A stretch of DNA of 64,000 bases from Hydractinia symbiolongicarpus (GCF_029227915.1 NC_079878.1:29229501-29293500), one strand, 5' to 3'. Positions 24,820 through 38,174 are shown, numbered from the stretch's first letter. Notes: generated by a model not told the origin, from the letters alone. Made by a program: numbers and translations.

Positions 24820-26040
24820 ATTTTTTCACCACTAAAACGCATGAGACTTGTAGTTTTCAAAAATGTTTTCATTTTTGATGAGACGCTGAATATAAGAAGT
24901 TTAATCGCCGGCAAACAAAAACCCGCGATTTCCCGTAAATCCCGTGCTTGGCCCGTATAGTCGAGTACATACAAAGAAAGTACCCTGTGAGTAAACTCAT
25001 TTCCAGAACGATTTTTTAAATTATCTTTTCACCACTAAAACGCATGAGACTTGTAGTTTTCAAAAATGTTTTCATTTTTGATGAGACGCGGAATAAAAGA
25101 AGTTTAATCGCCGGCAAACAAAAACCCGCGATTTCCCGTTAACCCGGACTCGGCCCGTATAGTCGAATGTATACAAAGAAAATACGCAGGGAGTAAACTC
25201 ATTTCCAGAACGATTTTTTAAACTATCTTTTCACCACTAAAACGCATGAGACTTGTAGTTTTCAAAAATGTTTTCATTTTTGATGAGACGCGGAATAAAA
25301 GAAGTTTAATCGCCGGCAAACAAAAACCCGCGATTTCCCGTTAACCCGGACTCGGCCCGTATAGTCGAATGTATACAAAGAAAATACGCAGGGAGTAAAC
25401 TCATTTCCCGAACGTTTTTTTAAATTATTTTTTCACCACTAAAACGCATGAGACTTGTAATTTTCAGGAATGTTTTCATTTTTGATGAGACGCTTAATGA
25501 AAAAAGTTTAATCGCCGGCAAACGAAAACCCGCGATTTCCCGTAAATCCCGGGCTAGGCCCGTATAGTCGAATGTATACAAAGAAAGTACCCTGTGAGTA
25601 AACTCATTTCCCGAATGATTTTTTAAATTATTTTTTCACCACTAAAACGCATGAGACTTGTAGTTTTCAAAAATGTTTTCATTTTTGATAAGACGCTGAA
25701 TATAAGAAGTTTAATCGCCGGCAAACAAAAACCCGCGATTTCCCGTAAATCCCGTGCTTGGCCCGTATAGTCGAGTACATACAAAGAAAGTACCCTGTGA
25801 GTAAACTCATTTCCAGAACGATTTTTTAAACTATCTTTTCACCACTAAAACGCATGAAACTTGTAGTTTTCAAAAATGTTTTCATTTTTGATGAGACGCT
25901 GAATAAAAGATGTTTACTCGCCGGCAAACGAAAACCCGTGATTTCCCGTAAATCCCGGACTCGGCCCGTATAGTCAAAAGTATACAAAGAAAGTACCCAG
26001 GGAATAAACTCATTTCCGGAACGATTTTTTAAATTATTTT
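24820..26040. repeat. 6-mer HOR copy with one internally doubled monomer
   Basis: The left part matches 26040 onward at 1216 bp (6 monomers less two bases). After about 25140 the match shifts to 1014 bp (5 monomers less one). The cause is a monomer marked by a one-base deletion (CGTTAACCCGG) that occurs twice in a row here (25141 and 25343) and once in the next copy (26357). Confidence 0.75.
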
Positions 26041-26770
26041 TTCACCACTAAAACGCATGAGACTTGTAGTTTTCAAAAATGTTTTCATTTTTGATGAGAC
26101 GCTGAATATAAGAAGTTTAATCGCCGGCAAACAAAAACCCGCGATTTCCCGTAAATCCCGTGCTTGGCCCGTATAGTCGAGTACATACAAAGAAAGTACC
26201 CTGTGAGTAAACTCATTTCCAGAACGATTTTTTAAATTATCTTTTCACCACTAAAACGCATGAGACTTGTAGTTTTCAAAAATGTTTTCATTTTTGATGA
26301 GACGCGGAATAAAAGAAGTTTAATCGCCGGCAAACAAAAACCCGCGATTTCCCGTTAACCCGGACTCGGCCCGTATAGTCGAATGTATACAAAGAAAATA
26401 CGCAGGGAGTAAACTCATTTCCCGAACGTTTTTTTAAATTATTTTTTCACCACTAAAACGCATGAGACTTGTAATTTTCAGGAATGTTTTCATTTTTGAT
26501 GAGACGCTTAATGAAAAAAGTTTAATCGCCGGCAAACGAAAACCCGCGATTTCCCGTAAATCCCGGGCTAGGCCCGTATAGTCGAATGTATACAAAGAAA
26601 GTACCCTGTGAGTAAACTCATTTCCCGAATGATTTTTTAAATTATTTTTTCACCACTAAAACGCATGAGACTTGTAGTTTTCAAAAATGTTTTCATTTTT
26701 GATAAGACGCTGAATATAAGAAGTTTAATCGCCGGCAAACAAAAACCCGCGATTTCCCGTAAATCCCGTG
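26041..26770. repeat. 5-mer copy of the preceding block
   Basis: Shares CGAACGTTTTTTTAAA (25411 and 26425), CTTGTAATTTTC, GGGCTAGGCCC and CGAATGATTTTT with the previous unit. The match ends at about 26770, where GTAGAGTACATAC appears. Confidence 0.75.
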
Positions 26771-26789
26771 CTCGGCCCGTATAGTAGAG

Positions 26790-29430
26790 TACATACAAAG
26801 AAAGTACCCTGTGAGTAACCTCATTTCTAAAACGATTTTTTAAATTATCTTTTCACCACTAAAACGCATGAAACTTGTAGTTTTCAAAAATGTTTTCATT
26901 TTTGATGAGACGCTGAATAAAAGATGTTTAATCGCCGGCAAACGAAAACCCGCGATTTCCCGTAAATCCTGGACTCGGCCCGTATAGTCAAAAGTATGCA
27001 AAGAAAGTACCCAGGGAGTAAACTCATTTCCCGAACGATTTTTTAAATTATTTTCTCACCACTAAAACGCATGAGACTTGTAGTTTTCATGAATGTTTTC
27101 ATTTTTGATGAGACGCTTAATGAAAGAAGTTTAATCGCCGGCAAACGAAAACCCGCGATTTCCCGTAAATCCCGGGCTTGGCCCGTATAGTCGAATGTAT
27201 ACAAAGAAAGTACCCTGTGAGTAAACTCATTTCCCGAACGATTTTTTAAATTATTTTTTCACCACTAAAACGCATGAGACTTGTAGTTTTCAAAAATGTT
27301 TTCATTTTTGATGAGACGCTGAATATAAGAAGTTTAATCTCTGGCAAACAAAAACCCGCGATTTCCCGTAAATCCCGTGCTTGGCCCGTATAGTCGAGCA
27401 CATACAAAGAAAGTACCCTGTGAGTAAACTCATTTCCAGAACGATTTTTTAAATTATCTTTTCACCACTAAAACGCATGAGACTTGTAGTTTTCAAAAAT
27501 GTTTTCATTTTTGATGAGACGCGGAATAAAAGAAGTTTAATCGCCGGCAAACGAAAACCCGCAACTTCCCGTAAATCCCGGACTCGGCCCGTAAAGTCAA
27601 AAGTATACAAAGAAAATACCCAGGGAGTAAACACATTTCCCGAACGATTTTTTAAATTATCTTTTCACCACTAAAACGCATGATACTTGTAGTTTTCAAA
27701 AATGTTTTCATTTTTGATGAGACGCGGAATAAAAGAAGTTTAATCGCCGGCAAACGAAAACCCGCAACTTCCCGTAAATCCCGGACTCGGCCCGTAAAGT
27801 CAAAAGTATACAAAGAAAATACCCAGGGAGTAAACACATTTCCCGAACGATTTTTTAAATTATTTTTTCACCACTAAAACGCATGAGACTTGTAGTTTTC
27901 AAAAATGGTTTCATTTTTGATAAGACGCTGAATATAAGAAGTTTAATCGCCGGCAAACAAAAACCCGCGATTTCCCGTAAATCCCGTGCTTGGCCCGTAT
28001 AGTCGAGTACATACAAAGAAAGTACCCTGTGAGTAACCTCATTTCCAAAACGATTTTTTAAATTATCTTTTCACCACTAAAACGCATGAAACTTGTAGTT
28101 TTCAAAAATGTTTTCATTTTTGATGAGACGCTGAATAAAAGATGTTTAATCGCCGGCAAACGAAAACCCGCGATTTCCCGCAAATCCCGGACTCGGCCCG
28201 TATAGTCAAAAGTATACAAAAAAAGTACCCAGGGAGTAAACTCATTTCCCGAACGATTTTTTAAATTATCTTTTCACCACTAAAACGCATGAGACTTGTA
28301 GTTTTCAAAAATGTTTTCATTTTTGATGAGACGCGGAATAAAAGAAGTTTAATCGCCGGCAAACAAAAACCCGCAACTTCCCGTAAATCCCGGACTCGGC
28401 CCGTAAAGTCAAAAGTATACAAAGAAAATACCCAGGGAGTAAACACATTTCCCGAACGATTTTTTAAATTATTTTTTCACCACTAAAACGCATGAGACTT
28501 GTAGTTTTCAGGAATGTTTTCATTTTTAATGAGACGGTTAATGAAAGAAGTTTAATCGCCGGCAAACGAAAACCCACGATTTCCCGTAAATGCCGTGCTT
28601 GGCCCGTATAGTCGAGTATATACAAAGAAAGTACCCTGTGAGTAAACTCATTTCCAGAACGATTTTTTAAATTATATTTTCACCACTAAAACGCATGAGA
28701 CTTGTAGTTTTCAAAAATATTTTCATTTTTGATGAGACGCGGAACAAAAGAAGTTTAATCGCCGGCAAACGAGAACCCGCGATTTCCCGTAAATCCCGGG
28801 CTTGGCCCGTATAGTCGAGTACATACAAAGAAAGTACCCTGTGAGTAACCTCATTTCCAAAACGATTTTTTAAATTATCTTTTCACCACTAAAACGCATG
28901 AAACTTGTAGTTTTCAAAATTGTTTTCATTTTTGATGAGACGCTGAATAAAAGATGTTTAATCGCCGGCAAACGAAAACCCGCTATTTCCCGTAAATCCC
29001 GGACTCGGCCCGTATAGTCAAAAGTATACAAAAAAAGTACCCAGGGAGTAAACTCATTTCCCGAACGATTTTTTAAATTATCTTTTCACCACTAAAACGC
29101 ATGAGACTTGTAGTTTTCAAAAATGTTTTCATTTTTGATGAGACGCGGAATAAAAGAAGTTTAATCGCCGGCAAACGAAAACTCGCAACTTCCCGTAAAT
29201 CCCGGACTCGGCCCGTAAAGTCAAAAGTATACAAAGAAAATACCCAGGGAGTAAACACATTTCCCGAACGATTTTTTAAATTATTTTTTCACCACTAAAA
29301 CGCATGAGACTTGTAGTTTTCAGGAATGTTTTCATTTTTGATGAGACGCTTAATGAAAGAAGTTCAATCGCCGGCAAACGAAAACCCGCGATTTCCCGTA
29401 AATGCCATGCTTGACCCGTATAGTCGAGTA
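26790..29430. repeat. Second 13-mer HOR, copy 1
   Basis: Offset 2639 bp (13 x 203) to the next copy. Markers are GAGTAACCTCATTTC (26811 and 29450), AATCTCTGGC, GTCGAGCACATAC, CGTAAAGTCAAAAG, AAATGGTTTC, GGAACAAAAG with AACGAGAACC, and GCTATTTCC. It carries one monomer (about 29118-29320) that is missing from copy 2. Confidence 0.85.
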
Positions 29431-31870
29431 GATACAAAGAAAGTACCCTGTGAGTAACCTCATTTCTAAAACGATTTTTTAAATTATCTTTTCACCACTA
29501 AAACGCATGAAACTTGTAGTTTTCAAAAATGTTTTCATTTTTGATGAGACGCTGAATAAAAGATGTTTAATCGCCGGCAAACGAAAACCCGCGATTTCCC
29601 GTAAATCCTGGACTCGGCCCGTATAGTCAAAAGTATACAAAGAAAGTACCCAGGGAGTAAACTCATTTCCCGAACGATTTTTTAAATTATTTTCTCACCA
29701 CTAAAACGCATGAGACTTGTAGTTTTCAGGAATGTTTTCATTTTTGATGAGACGCTTAATGAAAGAAGTTTAATCGCCGGCAAACGAAAACCCGCGATTT
29801 CCCGTAAATCCCGGGCTTGGCCCGTATAGTCGAATGTATACAAAGAAAGTACCCTGTGAGTAAACTCATTTCCCGAACGATTTTTTAAATTATTTTTTCA
29901 CCACTAAAACGCATGAGACTTGTAGTTTTCAAAAATGTTTTCATTTTTGATTAGACGCTGAATATAAGAAGTTTAATCTCTGGCAAACAAAAACCCGCGA
30001 TTTCCCGTAAATCCCGTGCTTGGCCCGTATAGTCGAGCACATACAAAGAAAGTACCCTGTGAGTAAACTCATTTCCAGAACGATTTTTTAAATTATCTTT
30101 TCACCACTAAAACGCATGAGACTTGTAGTTTTCAAAAATGTTTTCATTTTTGATGAGACGCGGAATAAAAGAAGTTTAATCGCCGGCAAACGAAAACCCG
30201 CAACTTCCCGTAAATCCCGGACTCGGCCCGTAAAGTCAAAAGTATACAAAGAAAATACCCAGGGAGTAAACACATTTCCCGAACGATTTTTTAAATTATC
30301 TTTTCACCACTAAAACGCATGAGACTTGTAGTTTTCAAAAATGTTTTCATTTTTGATGAGACGCGGAATAAAAGAAGTTTAATCGCCGGCAAACGAAAAC
30401 CCGCAACTTCCCGTAAATCCCGGACTCGGCCCGTAAAGTCAAAAGTATACAAAGAAAATACCCAGGGAGTAAACACATTTCCCGAACGATTTTTTAAATT
30501 ATTTTTTCACCACTAAAACGCATGAGACTTGTAGTTTTCAAAAATGGTTTCATTTTTGATAAGACGCTGAATATAAGAAGTTTAATCGCCGGCAAACAAA
30601 AACCCGCGATTTCCCGTAAATCCCGTGCTTGGCCCGTATAGTCGAGTACATACAAAGAAAGTACCCTGTGAGTAACCTCATTTCCAAAACGATTTTTTAA
30701 ATTATCTTTTCACCACTAAAACGCATGAAACTTGTAGTTTTCAAAAATGTTTTCATTTTTGATCAGACGCTGAATAAAAGATGTTTAATCGCCGGCAAAC
30801 GAAAACCCGCGATTTCCCGTAAATCCCGGACTCGGCCCGTATAGTCAAAAGTATACAAAAAAAGTACCCAGGGAGTAAACTCATTTCCCGAACGATTTTT
30901 TAAATTATCTTTTCACCACTAAAACGCATGAGACTTGTAGTTTTCAAAAATGTTTTCATTTTTGATGAGACGCGGAATAAAAGAAGTTTAATCGCCGGCA
31001 AACAAAAACCCGCAACTTCCCGTAAATCCCGGACTCGGCCCGTAAAGTCAAAAGTATACAAAGAAAATACCCAGGGAGTAAACACATTTCCCGAACGATT
31101 TTTTAAATTATTTTTTCACCACTAAAACGCATGAGACTTGTAGTTTTCAGGAATGTTTTCATTTTTAATGAGACGCTTAATGAAAGAAGTTTAATCGCCG
31201 GCAAACGAAAACCCACGATTTCCCGTAAATGCCGTGCTTGGCCCGTATAGTCGAGTATATACAAAGAAAGTACCCTGTGAGTAAACTCATTTCCAGAACG
31301 ATTTTTTAAATTATCTTTTCACCATTAAAACGCATGAGACTTGTAGTTTTCAAAAATATTTTCATTTTTGATGAGACGCGGAACAAAAGAAGTTTAATCG
31401 CCGGCAAACGAGAACCCGCGATTTCCCGTAAATCCCGCCCTTGGCCCGTATAGTCGAGTACATACAAAGAAAGTACCCTGTGAGTAACCTCATTTCCAAA
31501 ACGATTTTTTAAATTATCTTTTCACCACTAAAACGCATGAAACTTGTAGTTTTCAAAAATGTTTTCATTTTTGATGAGACGCTGAATAAAAGATGTTTAA
31601 TCGCCGGCAAAGGAAAACCCGCTATTTCCCGTAAATCCCGGACTCGGCCCGTATAGTCAAAAGTATACAAAAAAAGTACCCAGGGAGTAAACTCATTTCC
31701 CGAACGATTTTTTAAATTATCTTTTCACCACTAAAACGCATGAGACTTGTAGTTTTCAGGAATGTTTTCATTTTTGATGAGACGCTTAATGAAAGAAGTT
31801 CAATCGCCGGCAAACGAAAACCCGCGATTTCCCGTAAATGCCGTGCTTGACCCGTATAGTCGAGTAGATA
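29431..31870. repeat. Second 13-mer HOR, copy 2 (12 monomers)
   Basis: Follows copy 1 head to tail. The offset to copy 1 is 2639 bp until about 31757 and 2436 bp (12 monomers) after it, where the CAGGAATG and GAAGTTCAATCG monomer follows directly. The shared end marker GTCGAGTAGATAC occurs at about 29424 and about 31860. Confidence 0.82.
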
Positions 31871-33090
31871 CAAAGAAAGTACCCTGTGAGTAAACTCATT
31901 TCCAGAACGATTTTTTAAATTATCTTTTCACCACTAAAACGGATGAGACTTGTAGTTTTCAAAAATATTTTCATTATTGATGAGACGCGGAATAAAAGAA
32001 GTTTAATCGCTGGCAAACGAAAACCCGCGATTTCCCGGACTCGGCCCGTATAGTCAAAAGTATACAAAGAAAATACGCAGGGAGTAAACTCATTTCCAGA
32101 ACGATTTTTTAAATTATCTTTTCACCACTAAAACGCATGAGACTTGTGTTTTTCAAAAATGTTTTCATTTTTGATGAGACGCTGAATAAAAGATGTTTAA
32201 TCGCCGGCAAACGAAAACCCGCGATTTCCCGTAAATCCCGGACTCGGCCCGTATAGTCAAAAGTATACAAAGAAAGTACCCAAGGAGTAAACTCATTTCT
32301 CGAACGATTTTTTAAATTACTTTTTCACCACTAAAACGTAGAGACTTGTAGTTTTCAAAAATGTTTTCATTTTTGATGAGACGTTGAATATAAAAAGTTT
32401 AATCGCTGCCAAACAAAAACCCGCGATTTCCCGTAAATCCCGTGCTTGGCCCGTATAGTCGAGTACATACAAAGAAAGTACCCTGTGAGTAAACTCATTT
32501 TCAGAACGATTTTTCAAATTATCTTTTCACCACTAAAACGCACGAGACTTGTAGTTTTCAAAAATGTTTTCATTTTTGATGAGACGCTGAATAAAAGAAG
32601 TTTAATCGCCGGCAAACAAAAACCCGCGATTTCCCGTAAATCCCGTGCTTGGCCCGTATAGTCGAGTACATACAAAGAAAGTACACTGTGAGTAAACTCA
32701 TTTCCAGAACGATTTTTTAAATTATCTTTTCACCACTAAAACGTATGAGACTTGTAGTTTTCAAAAATGTTTTCATTTTTGATGAGACGCGGAATAAAAG
32801 AAGTTTAATCGCCGGCAAACGAAAACCCGCGATTTCACGTAAATCCCGGACTCGGCCCGTATAGTCAAAAGTACACAAAGAAAATACTCAGGGAGTAAAC
32901 TCATTTCCCGAACGATTTTTTAAATTAATTTTTCACCACTAAAACGTATGAGACTTGTAGTTTTCAAAAATGTTTTCATTTTTGATGAGACGCTGAATAA
33001 AAGAAGTTTAATCGCCGGCAAACGAAAACCCGCGATTTCCCGTAAATCCCGGACTCGGCCCGTATAGTCAAAAGTATACAAAAAAAGTAC
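31745..33090. repeat. Block marked by a 9-bp deletion, copy 1
   Basis: Contains a 194-bp monomer whose CCCG block is 9 bp shorter (TTTCCCGGACTC at 32031), a one-base deletion ACGTAGAGAC at about 32337, and then GTACACTGTGAG and TTAAATTAATTTTT. It matches 33359-34050 at 1614 bp and 35460-36720 at 3633 bp. Confidence 0.8.
32031..32044. repeat. 9-bp deletion in the CCCG block (194-bp monomer)
   Basis: TTTCCCGGACTCGG replaces the usual form in which GTAAATCCC lies between. One CCCG subunit is lost. The same change is at 33645 and 35664. It is the only indel class in the window longer than one base. Confidence 0.9.
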
Positions 33091-33358
33091 CCTGCGAGTA
33101 AACTCATTTCCCGAACGATTTTTTAAATTATCTTTTCACCACTAAAACGCATGAGACTTGTAGTTTTCAAAAATGTTTTCATTTTTGATGAGACGCGGAT
33201 TAAAAGAAGTTTAATCGCCGGCAAACGAAAACTCGCAACTTCCCGTAAATCCCGGACTCGGCCCGTAAAGTCAAAAGTATACAAAGAAAATACCCAGGGA
33301 GTAAACACATTTCCCGAACGATTTTTTAAATTATTTTTTCACCACTAAAACGCATGAG

Positions 33359-34055
33359 ACTTGTAGTTTTCAGGAATGTTTTCATTTTTGATGAGACGCT
33401 TAATGAAAGAAGTTCAATCGCCGGCAAACGAAAACCCGCGATTTCCCGTAAATGCCGTGCTTGACCCGTATAGTCGAGTATATACAAAGAAAGTACCCTG
33501 TGAGTAAACTCATTTCCAGAACGATTTTTTAAATTATCTTTTCACCACTAAAACGCATGAGACTTGTAGTTTTCAAAAATATTTTCATTTTTGATGAGAC
33601 GCGGAATAAAAGAAGTTTAATCGCTGGCAAACGAAAACCCGCGATTTCCCGGACTCGGCCCGTATAGTCAAAAGTATACAAAGAAAATACGCAGGGAGTA
33701 AACTCATTTCCAGAACGATTTTTTAAATTATCTTTTCACCACTAAAACGCATGAGACTTGTGTTTTTAAAAAATGTTTTCATTTTTGATGAGACGCTGAA
33801 TAAAAGATGTTTAATCGCCGGCAAACGAAAACCCGCGATTTCCCGTAAATCCCGGACTCGGCCCGTATAGTCAAAAGTATACAAAGAAAGTACCCAAGGA
33901 GTAAACTCATTTCTCGAACGATTTTTTAAATTACTTTTTCACCACTAAAACGTAGAGACTTGTAGTTTTCAAAAATGTTTTCATTTTTGATGAGACGTTG
34001 AATATAAAAAGTTTAATCGCTGGCAAACAAAAACCCGCGATTTCCCGTAAATCCC
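33359..34055. repeat. Block marked by a 9-bp deletion, copy 2 (short)
   Basis: Carries the same 9-bp deletion (33645) and ACGTAGAGAC deletion. It departs at about 34055, where the CCCGGACTCGG allele replaces CCCGTGCTTGG. Confidence 0.78.
33645..33658. repeat. 9-bp deletion in the CCCG block, second occurrence
   Basis: Same junction as at 32031, within a near-identical flanking monomer (GAATAAAAGAAG, TCGCTGGC), so it was inherited by copying and is not an independent deletion. Confidence 0.88.
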
Positions 34056-34560
34056 GGACTCGGCCCGTATAGTCAAAAGTATACAAAGAAAGTACCCTGC
34101 GAGTAAACTCATTTCCAGAACGATTTTTTAAATTATCTTTTCACCACTAAAACGCACGAGACTTGTAGTTTTCAAAAATGTTTTCATTTTTGATGAGACG
34201 CTGAATAAAAGAAGTTTAATCGCCGGCAAACGAAAACCCGCGAATTCCCGTAAATCCCAAACTCGGCCCGTATAGTCAAAAGTATAAAAAGAAAATACCC
34301 AGGGAGTAAACTCATTTCCAGAACGATTTTTTAAATTATCTTTTCACCACTAAAACGCATGAGACTTGTAGTTTTCAAAAATGTTTTCATTTTTGATGAG
34401 ACGCTGAATAAAAGATGTTTAATCGCCGGCAAACGAAAACCCGCGATTTCCCGTAAATCCCGGACTCAGCCCGTATAGTCAAAAGTATACAAAGAAAGTA
34501 CCCAGGAAGTAAACTCATTTCCAGAACGATTTTTTAAATTATTTTTTCACCACTAAAACG
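34055..34560. repeat. Segment copied again at 36.69-37.18 kb
   Basis: CCCTGCGAG, GCACGAG, GCGAATTCCCG with CCCAAACTCGG, and CAGGAAGTAAAC follow in the same order 2628 bp later (13 monomers less 11 bases of known indels). Confidence 0.65.
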
Positions 34561-35440
34561 CATGAGACTTGTAGTTTTCAAAAATGTTTTCATTTTTGAT
34601 GAGACGCTGAATAAAAGAAGTTTAATCGCCGGCAAACGAAAACCCGCGATTTCCCGTAAATCCCGGACTCGGCCCGTATTGTCAAAAGTATACAAAGAAA
34701 GTACCCTGCGAGTAAACTCATTTCCAGAACGATTTTTTAAATTATCTTTTCACCACTAAAACGCACGAGACTTGTAGTTTTCAAAAATGTTTTCATTTTT
34801 GATGAGACGCTGAATAAAAGAAGTTTAATCGCCGGCAAACGAAAACCCGCGAATTCCCGTAAATCCAAAACTCGGCCCGTATAGTCAAAAGTATACAAAG
34901 AAAATACCCACGGAGTAAACTCATTTCCAGAACGATTTTTTAAATTATCTTTTCACCACTAAAACACATGAGACTTGTAGTTTTCAAAATGTTTTCATTT
35001 TTGATGACACGCTGAATAAAAGATGTTTAATCGCCGGCAAACGAAAACCCGCGATTTCCCGTTAATCCCGGACTCGGCCCGTATAGTCAAAAGTATACAA
35101 AGAAAGTACCCAGGGAGTAAACTCATTTCCCGAACGATTTTTTAAATTATTTTTTCACCACTAAAACGCATGAGACTTGTAGTTTTCAAAAATTTTTCCA
35201 TTTTTGATGAGACGCTGAATAAAAGATGTTTAATCGCCGGCAAACGAAAACCCGCGATTTCCCGTAAATCCCGGACTCGGCCCGTATAGTCAAAAGTATA
35301 CAAATAAAGTACCCAGGGAGTAAACTCATTTCCCGAACGATTTTTTAAATTATCTTTTCACCACTAAAACGCACGAGACTTGTAGTTTTTAAAAATGTTT
35401 TTATTTTTGATGAGACGCTGAATAAAAGAAGTTTAATCGC
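34560..35440. repeat. Segment copied again at 39.83-40.71 kb
   Basis: GTATTGTCAAAAG, CCAAAACTCGG, the one-base deletion TCAAAATG with ACACATGAG, and ATTTTTCCATTTTT recur 5267 bp later (26 monomers less 11 bases of indels). Confidence 0.7.
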
Positions 35441-35459
35441 CGGCAAACGAAAACCCGCG

Positions 35460-36720
35460 ATTTCCCGTAAATGCCGTGCTTGACCCGTATAGTCGAGTAG
35501 ATACAAAGAAAGTACCCTGTGAGTAAACTCATTTCCAGAACGATTTTTTAAATTATCTTTTCACCACTAAAACGCATGAGACTTGTAGTTTTCAAAAATA
35601 TTTTCATTTTTGATGAGACGCGGAATAAAAGAAGTTTAATCGCTGGCAAACGAAAACCCGCGATTTCCCGGACTCGGCCCGTATAGTCAAAAGTATACAA
35701 AGAAAATACGCAGGGAGTAAACTCATTTCCAGAACGATTTTTTAAATTATCTTTTCACCACTAAAACGCATGAGACTTGTAGTTTTCAAAAATGTTTTCA
35801 TTTTTGATGAGACGCTGAATAAAAGATGTTTAATCGCCGGCAAACGAAAACCCGCGATTTCCCGTAAATCCCGGACTCGGCCCGTATAGTCAAAAGTATA
35901 CAAAGAAAGTACCCAAGGAGTAAACTCATTTCTCGAACGAATTTTTAAATTACTTTTTTACCACTAAAACGTAGAGACTTGTAGTTTTCAAAAATGTTTT
36001 CATTTTTGATGAGACGTTGAATATAAAAAGTTTAATCGCTGGCAAACAAAAACCCGCGATTTCCCGTAAATCCCGTGCTTGGCCCGTATAGTCGAGTACA
36101 TACAAAGAAAGTACCCTGTGAGTAAACTCATTTTCAGAACGATTTTTTAAATTATCTTTTCACCACTAAAACGCACGAGACTTGTAGTTTTCAAAAATGT
36201 TTTCATTTTTGATGAGACGCTGAATAAAAGAAGTTTAATCGCCGGCAAACAAAAACCCGCGATTTCCCGTAAATCCCGTGCTTGGCCCGTATAGTCGAGT
36301 ACATACAAAGAAAGTACACTGTGAGTAAACTCATTTCCAGAACGATTTTTTAAATTATCTTTTCACCACTAAAACGTATGAGACTTGTAGTTTTCAAAAA
36401 TGTTTTCATTTTTGATGAGACGCGGAATAAAAGAAGTTTAATCGCCGGCAAACGAAAACCCGCGATTTCCCGTAAATCCCGGACTCGGCCCGTATAGTCA
36501 AAAGTACACAAAGAAAATACTCAGGGAGTAAACTCATTTCCCGAACGATTTTTTAAATTAATTTTTCACCACTAAAACGTATGAGACTTGTAGTTTTCAA
36601 AAATGTTTTCATTTTTGATGAGACGCTGAATAAAAGAAGTTTAATCGCCGGCAAACGAAAACCCGCGATTTCCCGTAAATCCCGGACTCGGCCCGTATAG
36701 TCAAAAGTATACAAAGAAAG
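35460..36720. repeat. Block marked by a 9-bp deletion, copy 3
   Basis: 9-bp deletion at 35664, GTCGAGTAGATAC at about 35495, then GTACACTGTGAG and TTAAATTAATTTTT as in copy 1. The offset from copy 1 is explained fully by the indels lying between. Confidence 0.8.
35664..35677. repeat. 9-bp deletion in the CCCG block, third occurrence
   Basis: Same junction and flanks again, at the start of the third block copy. Confidence 0.88.
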
Positions 36721-37159
36721 TACCCTGCGAGTAAACTCATTTCCAGAACGATTTTTTAAATTATCTTTTCACCACTAAAACGCACGAGACTTGTAGTTTT
36801 CAAAAATGTTTTCATTTTTGATGAGACGCTGAATAAAAGAAGTTTAATCGCCGGCAAACGAAAACCCGCGAATTCCCGTAAATCCCAAACTCGGCCCGTA
36901 TAGTCAAAAGTATACAAAGAAAATACCCAGGGAGTAAACTCATTTCCAGAACGATTTTTTAAATTATCTTTTCACCACTAAAACGCATGAGACTTGTAGT
37001 TTTCAAAAATTTTTTCATTTTTGATGAGACGCTGAATAAAAGATGTTTAATCGCCGGCAAACGAAAACCCGCGATTTCCCGTAAATCCCGGACTCGGCCC
37101 GTATAGTCAAAAGTATACAAAGAAAGTACCCAGGAAGTAAACTCATTTCCAGAACGATT

Positions 37160-38174
37160 TTTTAAATTATTTTTTCACCACTAAAACGCATGAGACTTGT
37201 AGTTTTCAAAAATGTTTTCATTTTTGATGAGACGCTGAATAAAAGATGTTTAATCGCCGGCAAACGAAAACCCGCGATTTCCCGTAAATCCCGTGCTTGG
37301 CCCGTATAGTCGAGTACATACAAAGAAAGTACCCTGTGAGTAAACTCATTTCCAGAACGATTTTTTAAATTATCTTTTCACCAATAAAAGTATGAGACTT
37401 GTAGTTTTCAAAAATGTTTTCATTTTTGATGAGACGCGGAATAAAAGAAGTTTAATCGCCGGCAAACGAAAACCCGCGATTTCCCGTAAATCCCGGACTC
37501 GGCCCGTATAGTCAAAAGTACACAAAGAAAATACTCAGAGAGTAAACTCATTTCCCGAACGATTTTTTAAATTATTTTTTCACCACTAAAACGTATGAGA
37601 CTTGTAGTTTTCAAAAATGTTTTCATTTTTGATGAGACGCTGAATAAAAGAAGTTTAATCGCCGGCAAACGAAAACCCGCGATTTCCCGTAAATCCCGGA
37701 CTCGGCCCGTATTGTCAAAAGTATACAAAGAAAGTACCCTGCGAGTAAACTCATTTCCAGAACGATTTTTTAAATTATCTTTTCACCACTAAAACGCACG
37801 AGACTTGTGGTTTTTAAAAATGTTTTTATTTTTGATGAGACGCTGAATAAAAGAAGTTTAATCGCCGGCAAACAAAAACCCACGATTTCCCGTAAATCCC
37901 GTGCTTGGCCCGTATAGTCGAGTACATACAAAGAAAGACCCTGTGAGTAATTTCATTTCCAGAACGATTTTTTAAATTATCTTTTCACCACTGAAACGCA
38001 TGAGACTTGTAGTTTTTAAAAAATGTTTTCATTTTTGATGAGACGCGGAATAAAAGAAGTTTAATCGCCGGCAAACGAAAACCCGCAACTTCCCGTAAAT
38101 CCCGGACTCGGCCCGTATAGTCAAAAGTATACAAATAAAGTACCCAGGGAGTAAACTCATTTCCCGAACGATTT
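37160..38174. repeat. 5-mer HOR, copy 1
   Basis: Offset 1014 bp (5 x 203 less one). Markers are CACCAATAAAAGTATG (one base lost, 37383 and 38397), ACTCAGAGAG, GTATTGTCAAAAG, GAGTAATTTC and GTTTTTAAAAAATG (one base gained). Copy 1 alone lost a base in GAAAGACCCTG at about 37936. Confidence 0.82.
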
